In this document: positions 17,606 through 24,498 of the stretch, one piece after another
Layout: the number at the start of each line of letters is the position of its first letter
Numbering within the stretch: position 1 is the stretch's first letter
DNA from: Variovorax paradoxus B4
GTDB lineage: Bacteria; Pseudomonadota; Gammaproteobacteria; Burkholderiales; Burkholderiaceae_C
Assembly: GCF_000463015.1 (NCBI RefSeq)
Contig: NC_022247.1
Span: 1,364,001-1,428,000 of the forward strand
Length of the DNA stretch: 64,000 bases
Reading direction: 5' to 3'
Position numbers and translations under genes: made by a program
Notes under the pieces: model-generated
Told to the model about the DNA's origin: nothing
Database searches by the model: none
What the model saw: the letters and a program-made list of their open reading frames with translations, nothing else

Positions 17606-17899
17606 TTAATTCGTGCCGGTCGTGCCTGTACCCGTGCCCGTGCCGCCGGTGCCGCCCGTGCCACTGCCGCCACCGCTGTTGCCGCCATTGCCGCTGCCAA
17701 CGGCAGCCGCCAGTCCAACGGCGGCCGCGACGCCACCAGCTTGCTGTGCGGTGATGCGGCCGAATGCGGAATTGGTTGCGCCGGTCGCGCTGGCCGGCTG
17801 GGGACCAGGCGTCTGGACCGGCGGGGGCGTTTGTGCCAGGGCCGAGGAAATGCTCAGCGCAGCAATGAAAGTGGCGGAAATCAGGGGGGCGATTCGCAT
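17606..17899 (-). CDS. YjbE/GfcA-like small secreted Gly/Thr-rich protein
   Basis: A 97-residue protein with a signal peptide (MRIAPLISATFIAALSISSALAQ), an Ala/Gly helix-like middle (QQAGGVAAAVGLAAAVG) and a low-complexity Gly/Ser/Thr tail (GGSGTGGTGGTGTG). This matches the small first gene of yjbEFGH-type operons in size, position and composition. The function of that protein is not known. A GAGAGG sits about nine bases before the ATG. First gene of the operon. The tail DNA is a (GGC/ACC)-rich tract prone to length change. Confidence 0.75.
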   Translation of the reverse strand: MRIAPLISATFIAALSISSALAQTPPPVQTPGPQPASATGATNSAFGRITAQQAGGVAAAVGLAAAVGSGNGGNSGGGSGTGGTGGTGTGTGTTGTN

Positions 17900-17915
17900 G
17901 GCAAATATCCTCTCA

Positions 17916-17951
17916 ATTAGCAGTTAACAGTTGGGACAAGATTAGCAGTTA
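17916..17951 (-). repeat. Direct repeat ATTAGCAGTTA x2 bracketing the yjb promoter
   Basis: Eleven-base copies at 17916-17926 and 17941-17951, spaced 25 bases start to start, with a related AACAGTT between them. The upstream copy overlaps the predicted -10 box and the other lies in the leader. This is a layout expected of a repressor or response-regulator site. Confidence 0.5.
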
Positions 17952-17967
17952 GCGAAGTGTGCCGCAA
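17939..17967 (-). promoter_or_regulatory. Predicted promoter of the yjb-type operon
   Basis: Reading the minus strand, TTGCGG (17967-17962) and TAATCT (17944-17939) are separated by 17 bases, a good sigma-70 pair, about 40 bases before the first ATG. Confidence 0.5.
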
Positions 17968-18108
17968 CTAATTTAGCCCTTGAGACATCTTTTACGCGTG
18001 CAAATCCTTGTGTCGAAATGTCTTGTAAATCAGGACTAATTCATTGTTATTAATTGCCTCTTTCGCATGGTCCGGAATGCGCATTCGCGCGGCTCCCGGC
18101 CGGCCCCG

Positions 18109-18138
18109 TTGAATATGCGCGCAACAGCCCGCTACAAT
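18109..18138 (+). promoter_or_regulatory. Predicted promoter of petABC
   Basis: TTGAAT (18109-18114) and TACAAT (18133-18138) with an 18-base spacer, about 45 bases before the petA ATG. Upstream to 17970 the sequence is non-coding and A+T-rich. Confidence 0.55.
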
Positions 18139-18182
18139 CGCCGGTTGACCCTGCTCCAGCGAAGAAGACTTAGAGGATCCCC

Positions 18183-18800
18183 ATGAGTGACATGACCTCC
18201 GGCTCCCCCCGGATCGACACAAGCAAGCGGACGTGGTTAATCGCATCCAGCTGTGCCGGCGTAGCGGGAGGCGTGGCCACCGCGATTCCCTTTGTGAGTA
18301 CGTTCCAGCCCTCCGAGAAGGCCAAGGCCGCGGGCGCTGCCGTCGAAGTGGACATCGCAGGCCTCAAGGTCGGCGAGAAGATCACTGTCGAGTGGCGCGG
18401 CAAGCCCGTCTGGATCCTCAAGCGCTCGCCCGAGCAGATTGCCGAGCTTCCCAAGCTCGACGGCCAGCTGGCCGATCCGCTCTCCAAGCGGCACCCCGAC
18501 GAATTCACCCCCAAGTACGCGCAGAACGAACACCGTTCGATCAAGCCCGAAGTGCTGGTGGTGGTGGGCATCTGCACCCACCTCGGCTGCTCGCCGGTCG
18601 ACCGCCTGCAGGCCGGCCCGCAGCCTTCGCTGCCGAGCGACTGGGAAGGCGGCTTCCTGTGCCCTTGCCATGGCTCCACGTTCGATCTGGCAGGCCGTGT
18701 CTTCAAGAACAAGCCCGCGCCCGACAACCTGCCTGTGCCCCCGCACATGTACCTGTCGGACACCAAGCTCCTGATCGGTGAAGACTCCAAGAAGGCCTGA
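18183..18800 (+). CDS. petA: Ubiquinol-cytochrome c reductase Rieske iron-sulfur subunit
   Basis: The Rieske subunit of the cytochrome bc1 complex, 205 residues. It has an N-terminal Tat-like region (SKRTWLIASSCAGVAGGVATA) that stays as the membrane anchor, then the periplasmic domain. The [2Fe-2S] ligands are in CTHLGCSP (about 131-138) and CPCHGSTFD (about 160-168), each giving one Cys and one His, with the extra disulfide Cys present. It transfers electrons from ubiquinol at the Qo site to cytochrome c1. First gene of petABC, with cytochrome b following after 14 bases. Confidence 0.97.
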   Translation: MSDMTSGSPRIDTSKRTWLIASSCAGVAGGVATAIPFVSTFQPSEKAKAAGAAVEVDIAGLKVGEKITVEWRGKPVWILKRSPEQIAELPKLDGQLADPLSKRHPDEFTPKYAQNEHRSIKPEVLVVVGICTHLGCSPVDRLQAGPQPSLPSDWEGGFLCPCHGSTFDLAGRVFKNKPAPDNLPVPPHMYLSDTKLLIGEDSKKA

Positions 18801-18814
18801 GGCAGAAGAACAAC

Positions 18815-20251
18815 ATGGCTGAATTCCACGAAATTTCCCCCAACGCGCCCGCGGGCGAGAAGCTGCTCAACTGGGTCGACAACCGCTTCCCGCTGAGCAA
18901 GCTCTGGAACGACCAGTGGGGCAAGTACTACGCGCCGAAGAACTTCAACTTCTGGTACATCTTCGGCTCGCTCGCGATGCTGGTCCTCGTGATCCAGATC
19001 GTGACCGGCATCTTCCTCGTGATGCACTACAAGCCCGACGCGAACCAGGCGTTCGCTTCGGTCGAGTACATCATGCGCGACGTGCCCTGGGGCTGGCTCA
19101 TCCGCTACATCCACTCGACGGGCGCCTCGGCGTTCTTCATCGTGGTGTACCTGCACATGTTCCGCGGCCTCATGTATGGCAGCTACCGCAAGCCGCGCGA
19201 GCTGATCTGGGTCTTCGGCTGCGCGATCTTCCTGTGCCTGATGGCCGAGGCCTTCATGGGCTACCTGCTGCCATGGGGCCAGATGAGCTACTGGGGCGCC
19301 CAGGTGATCGTGAACCTGTTCGCGGCCATCCCGTTCATCGGCCCTGACCTGGCGCTGCTGATCCGCGGCGACTACGTGGTGAGCGACGCCACGCTGAACC
19401 GCTTCTTCAGCTTCCACGTGATCGCCGTGCCGCTGGTGCTGCTCGGCCTGGTGGTGGCCCACCTGATCGCGCTGCACGAAGTGGGTTCCAACAACCCCGA
19501 CGGCATCGAGATCAAGGCCAAGCGCGGCCCCGACGGCCATCCGCTGGACGGCATTCCGTCGCATCCGTACTACACGGTGCACGACATCTTCGGCGTGGTG
19601 GTGTTCCTCACGATCTTCTCGGCCGTGATCTTCTTCGCGCCGGAAGCGGGCGGGTACTTCCTCGAGTACAACAACTTCATCCCGGCCGATTCACTCAAGA
19701 CGCCGAACCACATTGCGCCGGTCTGGTACTTCACGCCGTTCTATTCGATGCTGCGTGCAACCACCGACGACATGGTCAACGTGTTCGCGCTGATCATCGC
19801 CGCGGCCGCCGTCCTGAACTTCATCAAGGGCAAGTCGAGCACGGCCCTGAAGATCGCACTCGTCGTCGTGGCGGCCGTGGCCATCTTCCTGCTCAAGGCC
19901 TTCGACGCCAAGTTCTGGGGCGTGCTCGTGATGGGCGGCTCGGTCATCATCCTGTTCTTCCTGCCATGGCTCGACAAGAGCGAAGTCAAGTCGATCCGCT
20001 ATCGTCCGGGCTGGCACAAGTATGTCTACGGCGTCTTCGTGTTCTTCTTCCTGATCCTGGGCTACCTGGGCATCCAGGCGCCTGGCGTCTGGGGCAGCCT
20101 GGTCATCGGGTCGTTCGCGCTGGACATCGCGCAGACCATTTCCCAGATCGGCACGCTTTTCTACTTCGGTTTCTTCCTGCTCATGCCCTGGTGGAGCAGC
20201 AAGGGCGAGTTCAAGCCCGTGCCTGAGCGCGTGACCTTCGCCGCCCATTGA
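18815..20251 (+). CDS. petB: Cytochrome b of the bc1 complex
   Basis: A full-length 478-residue cytochrome b with eight or more transmembrane helices, carrying both b hemes and the Qo/Qi sites. Recognisable parts are the first helix region WYIFGSLAMLVLVIQIVTGIF, the Qo-side VPWGWLIRYIHSTGASAFF with heme His, FMGYLLPWGQMSYWGAQVI, and the second heme His pair in FFSFHVIAVPLVLL and VVAHLIALHEVGSNNP. The C-terminal part has the usual helix set. It lies between petA and petC and has no internal disruption. Confidence 0.97.
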   Translation: MAEFHEISPNAPAGEKLLNWVDNRFPLSKLWNDQWGKYYAPKNFNFWYIFGSLAMLVLVIQIVTGIFLVMHYKPDANQAFASVEYIMRDVPWGWLIRYIHSTGASAFFIVVYLHMFRGLMYGSYRKPRELIWVFGCAIFLCLMAEAFMGYLLPWGQMSYWGAQVIVNLFAAIPFIGPDLALLIRGDYVVSDATLNRFFSFHVIAVPLVLLGLVVAHLIALHEVGSNNPDGIEIKAKRGPDGHPLDGIPSHPYYTVHDIFGVVVFLTIFSAVIFFAPEAGGYFLEYNNFIPADSLKTPNHIAPVWYFTPFYSMLRATTDDMVNVFALIIAAAAVLNFIKGKSSTALKIALVVVAAVAIFLLKAFDAKFWGVLVMGGSVIILFFLPWLDKSEVKSIRYRPGWHKYVYGVFVFFFLILGYLGIQAPGVWGSLVIGSFALDIAQTISQIGTLFYFGFFLLMPWWSSKGEFKPVPERVTFAAH

Positions 20252-20280
20252 GAAGCCCAAGAGAGCTCGAGAGAAACACG

Positions 20281-21054
20281 ATGAAGAAAAGCATTTCTGG
20301 CTGGCTCGCGGTTGTGGGCTTGGCCTTGGGCCTGACCTTTTCCGCCGCCGCATCGGCCGAGTCCGGCGGCATGGCCTGGGACAAGGCGCCCAACAAGACC
20401 ACCGACGTCGCCTCCCTGCAGAACGGCGCCAAGCTGTTCGTCAACTACTGCCTGAACTGCCACTCCGCGGCGTTCATGCGCTACAACCGGCTGCAGGACA
20501 TCGGCATCACCGAGCAGCAGATCAAGGACAACCTCCTGTTCGCGACCGACAAGGTCGGCGAAACCATGAAGGCCAACATCGACGCGCGCCAGGCCAAGGA
20601 ATGGTTCGGCACGACGCCGCCCGACCTGACCCTGGTTGCCCGCTCGCGCGCCGGCCATGGCGGCACGGGTGCGGACTACCTGTACACCTACCTGCGCACC
20701 TACTACCGCGACGACACCAAGGCCACCGGCTGGAACAACCTCCTGTTCCCGAGCGTTGCCATGCCCAACCCGCTGTGGGAGCTGCAGGGCGAACGCCGTC
20801 CTGTCTACACCAAGGTTTCGCAGCATGGCCACGAGACCGAAGTGTTCAAGGGCTGGGAGCAGGTGACCCCCGGCACCATGACGCCGCTGCAGTTCGACAC
20901 TGCGGTCGGCGACCTGGTGAGCTACCTGCAATGGATGGCCGAGCCGGCACAGAACACGCGCATCCGCATCGGTGTGTGGGTGCTGCTGTTCCTCGTCATG
21001 TCGTTGGTCTTCGTGTGGCGACTGAACGCCTCGTACTGGAAAGACGTCAAGTAG
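20281..21054 (+). CDS. petC: Cytochrome c1 of the bc1 complex
   Basis: A 257-residue periplasmic cytochrome anchored by a C-terminal helix (VWVLLFLVMSLVFVWRL, about 234-250). It begins with a signal peptide ending AAASAES. The c-type heme site is CLNCHS at about 60-65 and the Met ligand region is likely around TPGTMTPLQFD. It accepts electrons from the Rieske centre and passes them to a soluble cytochrome c. The ATG at 20281 starts the signal peptide; the frame is open further upstream but lacks signal features. Confidence 0.96.
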   Translation: MKKSISGWLAVVGLALGLTFSAAASAESGGMAWDKAPNKTTDVASLQNGAKLFVNYCLNCHSAAFMRYNRLQDIGITEQQIKDNLLFATDKVGETMKANIDARQAKEWFGTTPPDLTLVARSRAGHGGTGADYLYTYLRTYYRDDTKATGWNNLLFPSVAMPNPLWELQGERRPVYTKVSQHGHETEVFKGWEQVTPGTMTPLQFDTAVGDLVSYLQWMAEPAQNTRIRIGVWVLLFLVMSLVFVWRLNASYWKDVK

Positions 21055-21096
21055 TTCCGTCCACGCCGACCGTGCGCCTGGTGCGTGCGGTCCCAC

Positions 21097-21128
21097 AGAG
21101 TGGGTTGCCAACGCGACCCACTCTTTTT
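21097..21128 (+). terminator. Rho-independent terminator after petC
   Basis: AGAGTGGGT (21097-21105) and ACCCACTCT (21116-21124) form a 9-base-pair stem, followed by a T run to 21128. The sspA Shine-Dalgarno begins a few bases later, so sspA transcription must restart or come from partial read-through. Confidence 0.85.
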
Positions 21129-21149
21129 GATTTTTAGGAGTCTCTCGCC

Positions 21150-21761
21150 ATGATGGTCTTGTATTCAGGAACGACCTGCCCCTTTTCCCACCGCTGCCGC
21201 TTCGTGTTGTTCGAAAAGGGCATGGACTTCGAGATCCGCGACGTCGATCTCTACAACAAGCCCGAAGACATCAGCGTGATGAACCCGTACGGCCAGGTGC
21301 CGATCTTGGTCGAGCGCGACCTGATCCTGTACGAGTCGAACATCATCAACGAGTACATCGACGAGCGCTTCCCGCATCCGCAGCTGATGCCCGGCGACCC
21401 GGTCGACCGCGCGCGCGTGCGCCTGTTCCTGCTCAACTTCGAGAAGGAACTGTTCGTGCACGTGGCTGCGCTCGAGAACCGCACCGCCAAGGGCAACGAG
21501 AAGGCGCTCGAAAAGGCGCGCTCGCACATCCGCGACCGCCTGACGCAGCTCGCACCCGTGTTCCTCAAGAACAAGTACATGCTGGGCGACAATTTCTCGA
21601 TGCTCGACGTGGCGATTGCGCCGCTGCTCTGGCGCCTCGACTATTACGGCATTGACCTCAGCAAGAACGCGGCTCCGCTTCTGAAGTACGCTGAGCGCAT
21701 CTTCTCGCGCCCGGCCTACATCGAAGCGCTCACGCCCTCTGAAAAGGTCATGCGCAAGTAA
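21150..21761 (+). CDS. sspA: Stringent starvation protein A (GST-fold)
   Basis: A 203-residue RNA-polymerase-associated protein with a glutathione-S-transferase fold. The thioredoxin-like N-terminal domain starts MVLYSGTTCPFSHRCRFVL, with NPYGQVPILVERDLILYES; the helical C-terminal half includes DNFSMLDVAIAPLLWRLDYYG. In enterobacteria SspA aids acid and starvation responses and phage P1 late transcription. An AGGAG lies nine bases before the ATG. It is followed by sspB, the usual pairing. Confidence 0.96.
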   Translation: MMVLYSGTTCPFSHRCRFVLFEKGMDFEIRDVDLYNKPEDISVMNPYGQVPILVERDLILYESNIINEYIDERFPHPQLMPGDPVDRARVRLFLLNFEKELFVHVAALENRTAKGNEKALEKARSHIRDRLTQLAPVFLKNKYMLGDNFSMLDVAIAPLLWRLDYYGIDLSKNAAPLLKYAERIFSRPAYIEALTPSEKVMRK

Positions 21762-21791
21762 AACTGCGTCAATCGTTCTCCGCTGTCTTTC

Positions 21792-22382
21792 ATGATCAAC
21801 GCGCTCGAGTCGTCCTCCACCCGCCCGTACCTCATCCGGGCGCTGTACGAATGGTGCACCGACAACGGGTTCACGCCCTATGTCGCGGTGCAGGTCGACG
21901 ACACCGTCCAGGTGCCGCGCGAGTACGTGAAGAACGGCGAGATCGTGCTGAACATCAGCTTCGACGCGACCAGTTCGCTCAAGCTCGGCAACGATTTCAT
22001 CGAGTTCAAGGCCCGCTTCGCGGGCAGTGCGCGCGAAATCGTCGTGCCCGTGGGCCGCGTGATTGCGATCTACGCGCGCGAGAACGGGCAGGGCATGGCG
22101 TTTCCCGCGCCGGTGCCTGCCGGCAGTGGCGCCGAGGGTGGCGCGCCGTCTCCGACGGCCGGCGCGCCTTCGCCCCAGGGGCCTGCGCGCATGCCGCTGC
22201 GCGACGCCTCGCGCGGCACCGAAGGCGATGCCGGCAAGATCGTTCATCTGGTGACGGGCGAAGACGCGGATGAAATGGTCGATGTCGGCGACGACACCGG
22301 TTTGCCCGCCGACCCCACCGATGAGCCGCCGCGCCCGCCGGCCGGGGGCGGCAGCCGTCCGTCGCTCAAGCGCGTGAAGTAA
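21792..22382 (+). CDS. sspB: ClpXP adaptor SspB
   Basis: A 196-residue adaptor that tethers ssrA-tagged proteins to ClpXP. The substrate-binding domain is the first 110 residues (STRPYLIRALYEWCTDNGFTPYV, VLNISFDATSSLKLGND, RVIAIYARENGQGMAF). A long flexible Pro/Ala/Gly linker follows. The C-terminal end PSLKRVK is the ClpX-docking tail (consensus L-R-V-V-K type). The gene begins 30 bases after sspA. Confidence 0.95.
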   Translation: MINALESSSTRPYLIRALYEWCTDNGFTPYVAVQVDDTVQVPREYVKNGEIVLNISFDATSSLKLGNDFIEFKARFAGSAREIVVPVGRVIAIYARENGQGMAFPAPVPAGSGAEGGAPSPTAGAPSPQGPARMPLRDASRGTEGDAGKIVHLVTGEDADEMVDVGDDTGLPADPTDEPPRPPAGGGSRPSLKRVK

Positions 22383-22453
22383 GAGCAGTCAACGCACAAT
22401 GGGCCTCGACGGGCGGCTGGTTTCGCACCGTTAAAATCCCCAGAGAGATCCGT

Positions 22454-22529
22454 GCCGCTTTAGCTCAGTTGGTAGAGCACCCGCCTTGTAAGCGGAAGGT
22501 CGTCAGTTCGATTCCGACAAGCGGCACCA
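22454..22529 (+). tRNA. tRNA-Thr (anticodon TGT)
   Basis: A 76-base cloverleaf with encoded CCA. The acceptor stem is GCCGCTT (22454-22460) with AAGCGGC (22519-22525), discriminator A then CCA. The D arm is AGCTCAGTTGGTAGAGC, the anticodon TGT is at 22487-22489 in loop CTTGTAA, and the T arm contains GTTCGATTC. A TAAAAT (22433-22438) 15 bases upstream may be its -10 box. The downstream edge shows no integrase or attachment repeat. Confidence 0.97.
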
Positions 22530-22615
22530 TATCGAAAATACCGGAAAGCACACGCGCTGACCGGGCACGAAAGAAGCGGCGATCTGCCCGCTCCTTTCAT
22601 CCTCGCTGCTGAAGA

Positions 22616-23020
22616 TCAGCAGCGCCCCTTCTTGGCCTGTCCCGGTGGGCAGTGGTATCCACCGCCGCCGCCTGGATGATCGTCGCGATCGGCGTGGCGA
22701 TGCGGTTCTGCGCGGCGCCAGTTGCCTTCCATCCACCGCCATCCGCCGTCCGCCTGGACCCAGCGGCCCGGCGCATACGCGTAGTCGGGCCGTGCCGCCT
22801 GCCAGTAGCCCGAACGCCAGACGTAGGCGCGTTCGTTCCATTGCCAGTGCCCGGCTACCCACACCTGACCGGGCCTCGGCCCCGGCATGGGTTCATAGCG
22901 CGGCGCGGGAGGCGCTACCTGGATCAGGCCGGGCACATTGATCTGGACCGAAACCTGCGCCGCGGCGGGCAGGGCCAACGCCACGAATGCGGCTGCGGCC
23001 AGGAGAGCTGAGACTTTCAT
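22616..23020 (-). CDS. Exported YXWGXW-repeat-like protein
   Basis: A 134-residue exported protein with signal peptide MKVSALLAAAAFVALALPAAAQ. The body is rich in Trp, Tyr, Pro and Gly, with repeated aromatic units (GQVWVAGHWQWNERAYVWRS, GYWQAARPDYAYAPGRWVQ, GGWRWMEGNW). These resemble the YXWGXW repeat of small periplasmic proteins in proteobacteria. The C-terminus is His/Asp/Gly-rich and ends in a Cys-containing CPPGQAKKGRC. Function unknown. The ATG at 23020 has an AAGGG upstream. Encoded facing the tRNA. Confidence 0.8.
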   Translation of the reverse strand: MKVSALLAAAAFVALALPAAAQVSVQINVPGLIQVAPPAPRYEPMPGPRPGQVWVAGHWQWNERAYVWRSGYWQAARPDYAYAPGRWVQADGGWRWMEGNWRRAEPHRHADRDDHPGGGGGYHCPPGQAKKGRC

Positions 23021-23116
23021 TGGAACCCTTGAACGTGTGTACAGGTCTGCACAACGCAAACCGGGGGGAAAGTGTAATCAGCACATTCCCTTGGGGCGGC
23101 CGGCAGAGCAAAACGC

Positions 23117-23386
23117 GGGCGATGGGCCTCGGCCTGCTGCTTGACCCTCAACGCCGGCGCCGTGAATGCGGGCGGGCTCCTGGTGCTGCACATGTACACC
23201 TCGCACATGACGGGCTTCGCGTCGCAGGCTGCGGACGGGCTGGTGCTGGGCAACACCTACCTCGGCTTCGTCTGCGTGGTGCCGCTGCCGGCCGTCTCCA
23301 TCCCGCCGCTCATGGAGGACGTGCCGCGCTCCAGGCCGCTGCAGAAGCTGCTGGCTGCATTCAGACGGCGCCCACGCTGCCCGTGA
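23117..23386 (+). pseudogene. Remnant of a DUF1275/YoaK-like membrane protein
   Basis: One frame reads TLNAGAVNAGGLLVLHMYTS, then HMTGFASQAADGLVLGNTYL, which looks like the first 45 residues of a YoaK-type (DUF1275) membrane protein. It then jumps directly to GFVCVVPLPAVSIPPLMEDV, like the C-terminal end of the same family. There is no ATG start and most of the roughly 220-residue family length is missing. It ends within the convergent SDR gene. I read it as an internally deleted, dead copy; the family call is from memory of the motif and moderate in certainty. Confidence 0.45.
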
Positions 23387-24374
23387 CCGGCAGCACGATG
23401 CCGGTGATGTAGCTGGCGCAGCTCGGCGCGGCCAGGAACACGTAGGCAGGCGAGAGCTCTTCCGGCTGCGCAGGCCTTTGCAGGTCGGTTTTCTTGCCGA
23501 AATCCTTGATCTTCCCGGGCGGGCTGTCGGCGGGATTCAAGGGCGTCCACACCGGCCCGGGCGCCACCGCATTCACCCGGATGCCCTTGGGCAGCAGGTT
23601 GCTGGCCAGCGATTTGGTGAAGGCGTGGATCGCGCCCTTGGTGGTCGAATAGTCGAGCAGGTGCGCGCTGCCCTCCAGGCCCGTGACCGAGCCGGTATTG
23701 ATGATCGAGGCGCCTGGGCCCAGGTGCGGAACCGCGGCGCGTGCCATCTGGAAATAGCCGAAGACATTGGTCCTGAGCGTGAGTTCGAAGCGCTCGTCGG
23801 TGATGTCCTCGATGGACGCCGCGTGCAGCTGGAAGGCCGCGTTGTTTACGAGGATGTCGAGCTTGCCGAAGGCTTCGAGCGTCTGGTCGACCGCGTCGCG
23901 GCAGAACGCCGGATCGCAGACGTCGCCCTTGATGAGGATGCAGCGTGCGCCTTCGGCCTCCACGTGGCGCCGGGTTTCCTCGGCGTCCTCGTCTTCGTCG
24001 AGGTAGGCGATGGCGACGTCGGCGCCTTCACGGGCATAGAGCAGCGCCACCGCGCGGCCGATGCCGGAATCGCCGCCGGTCACCAGGGCCGCCATGCCCT
24101 CGAGCTTGCCGCTGCCCTTGTAGTCCGGCGCTTCGAAGCGCGGGCGCAGCGCCATCTCGGCCTCGAGCCCTGGCTTGCTCAGGTGCTGCGCCGGCAGGGG
24201 ATTGACCGGCTGCGAGCGCGGCCCTGCCTGCGCGGGCTGGCTGGACTTCTTGGCGGCGGGCTTGGCACCGTCCTTCGCGTCCTGCGTGCGCTGGACGGTC
24301 CGCTGCTTGGCGGCCGTGTGCGCGCTTGCGCGGGACCGGGTGGATGTTGCGGGGGAGGCGGTAGTCGATTTCAT
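23361..24374 (-). CDS. Short-chain dehydrogenase/reductase, YghA-like, with basic N-terminal extension
   Basis: A 337-residue SDR oxidoreductase. The Rossmann signature TGGDSGIGRAVAL, the NNAAFQ motif and the catalytic Ser-Tyr-Lys (GSVTGLEG, YSTTKGA) are all present, and the C-terminus gives ASYITGIVLPVTG. The flanking phrase DYKGSGKLEGMAALVTGGDS places it with YghA/YhdF-type enzymes of the NADP(H)-dependent class. Residues 1-75 are an extra low-complexity, Lys/Ala/Ser/Thr-rich basic segment. The ATG at 24374 has an AGGAG at good distance; an upstream in-frame ATG at 24392 is less favoured. Substrate unknown; relatives are often stress-induced. Confidence 0.88.
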   Translation of the reverse strand: MKSTTASPATSTRSRASAHTAAKQRTVQRTQDAKDGAKPAAKKSSQPAQAGPRSQPVNPLPAQHLSKPGLEAEMALRPRFEAPDYKGSGKLEGMAALVTGGDSGIGRAVALLYAREGADVAIAYLDEDEDAEETRRHVEAEGARCILIKGDVCDPAFCRDAVDQTLEAFGKLDILVNNAAFQLHAASIEDITDERFELTLRTNVFGYFQMARAAVPHLGPGASIINTGSVTGLEGSAHLLDYSTTKGAIHAFTKSLASNLLPKGIRVNAVAPGPVWTPLNPADSPPGKIKDFGKKTDLQRPAQPEELSPAYVFLAAPSCASYITGIVLPVTGSVGAV

Positions 24375-24498
24375 GTGCGTGGGCTCCTGCATGTGAAAGA
24401 CAACCGTAGGGCGCCGTCGCGCGGCCCGCGTAGGAATCCGTCCCGAATGCACGCCCACCGAAGTTGACCCGAGGATTTCCGAGCCGACCTGGGGCGAG

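Noticed and set aside
17640..17760. CRISPR-like or tandem-repeat array in the GC-rich repetitive stretch
   Set aside because: The repetition is of the Gly-Thr/Gly-Gly codons of the small secreted protein and has no spacers or regular repeat length.
22454..22529. tRNA-Thr as a genomic island attachment site
   Set aside because: No integrase gene, no repeated 3' tRNA end and no foreign gene block beside it within the window.
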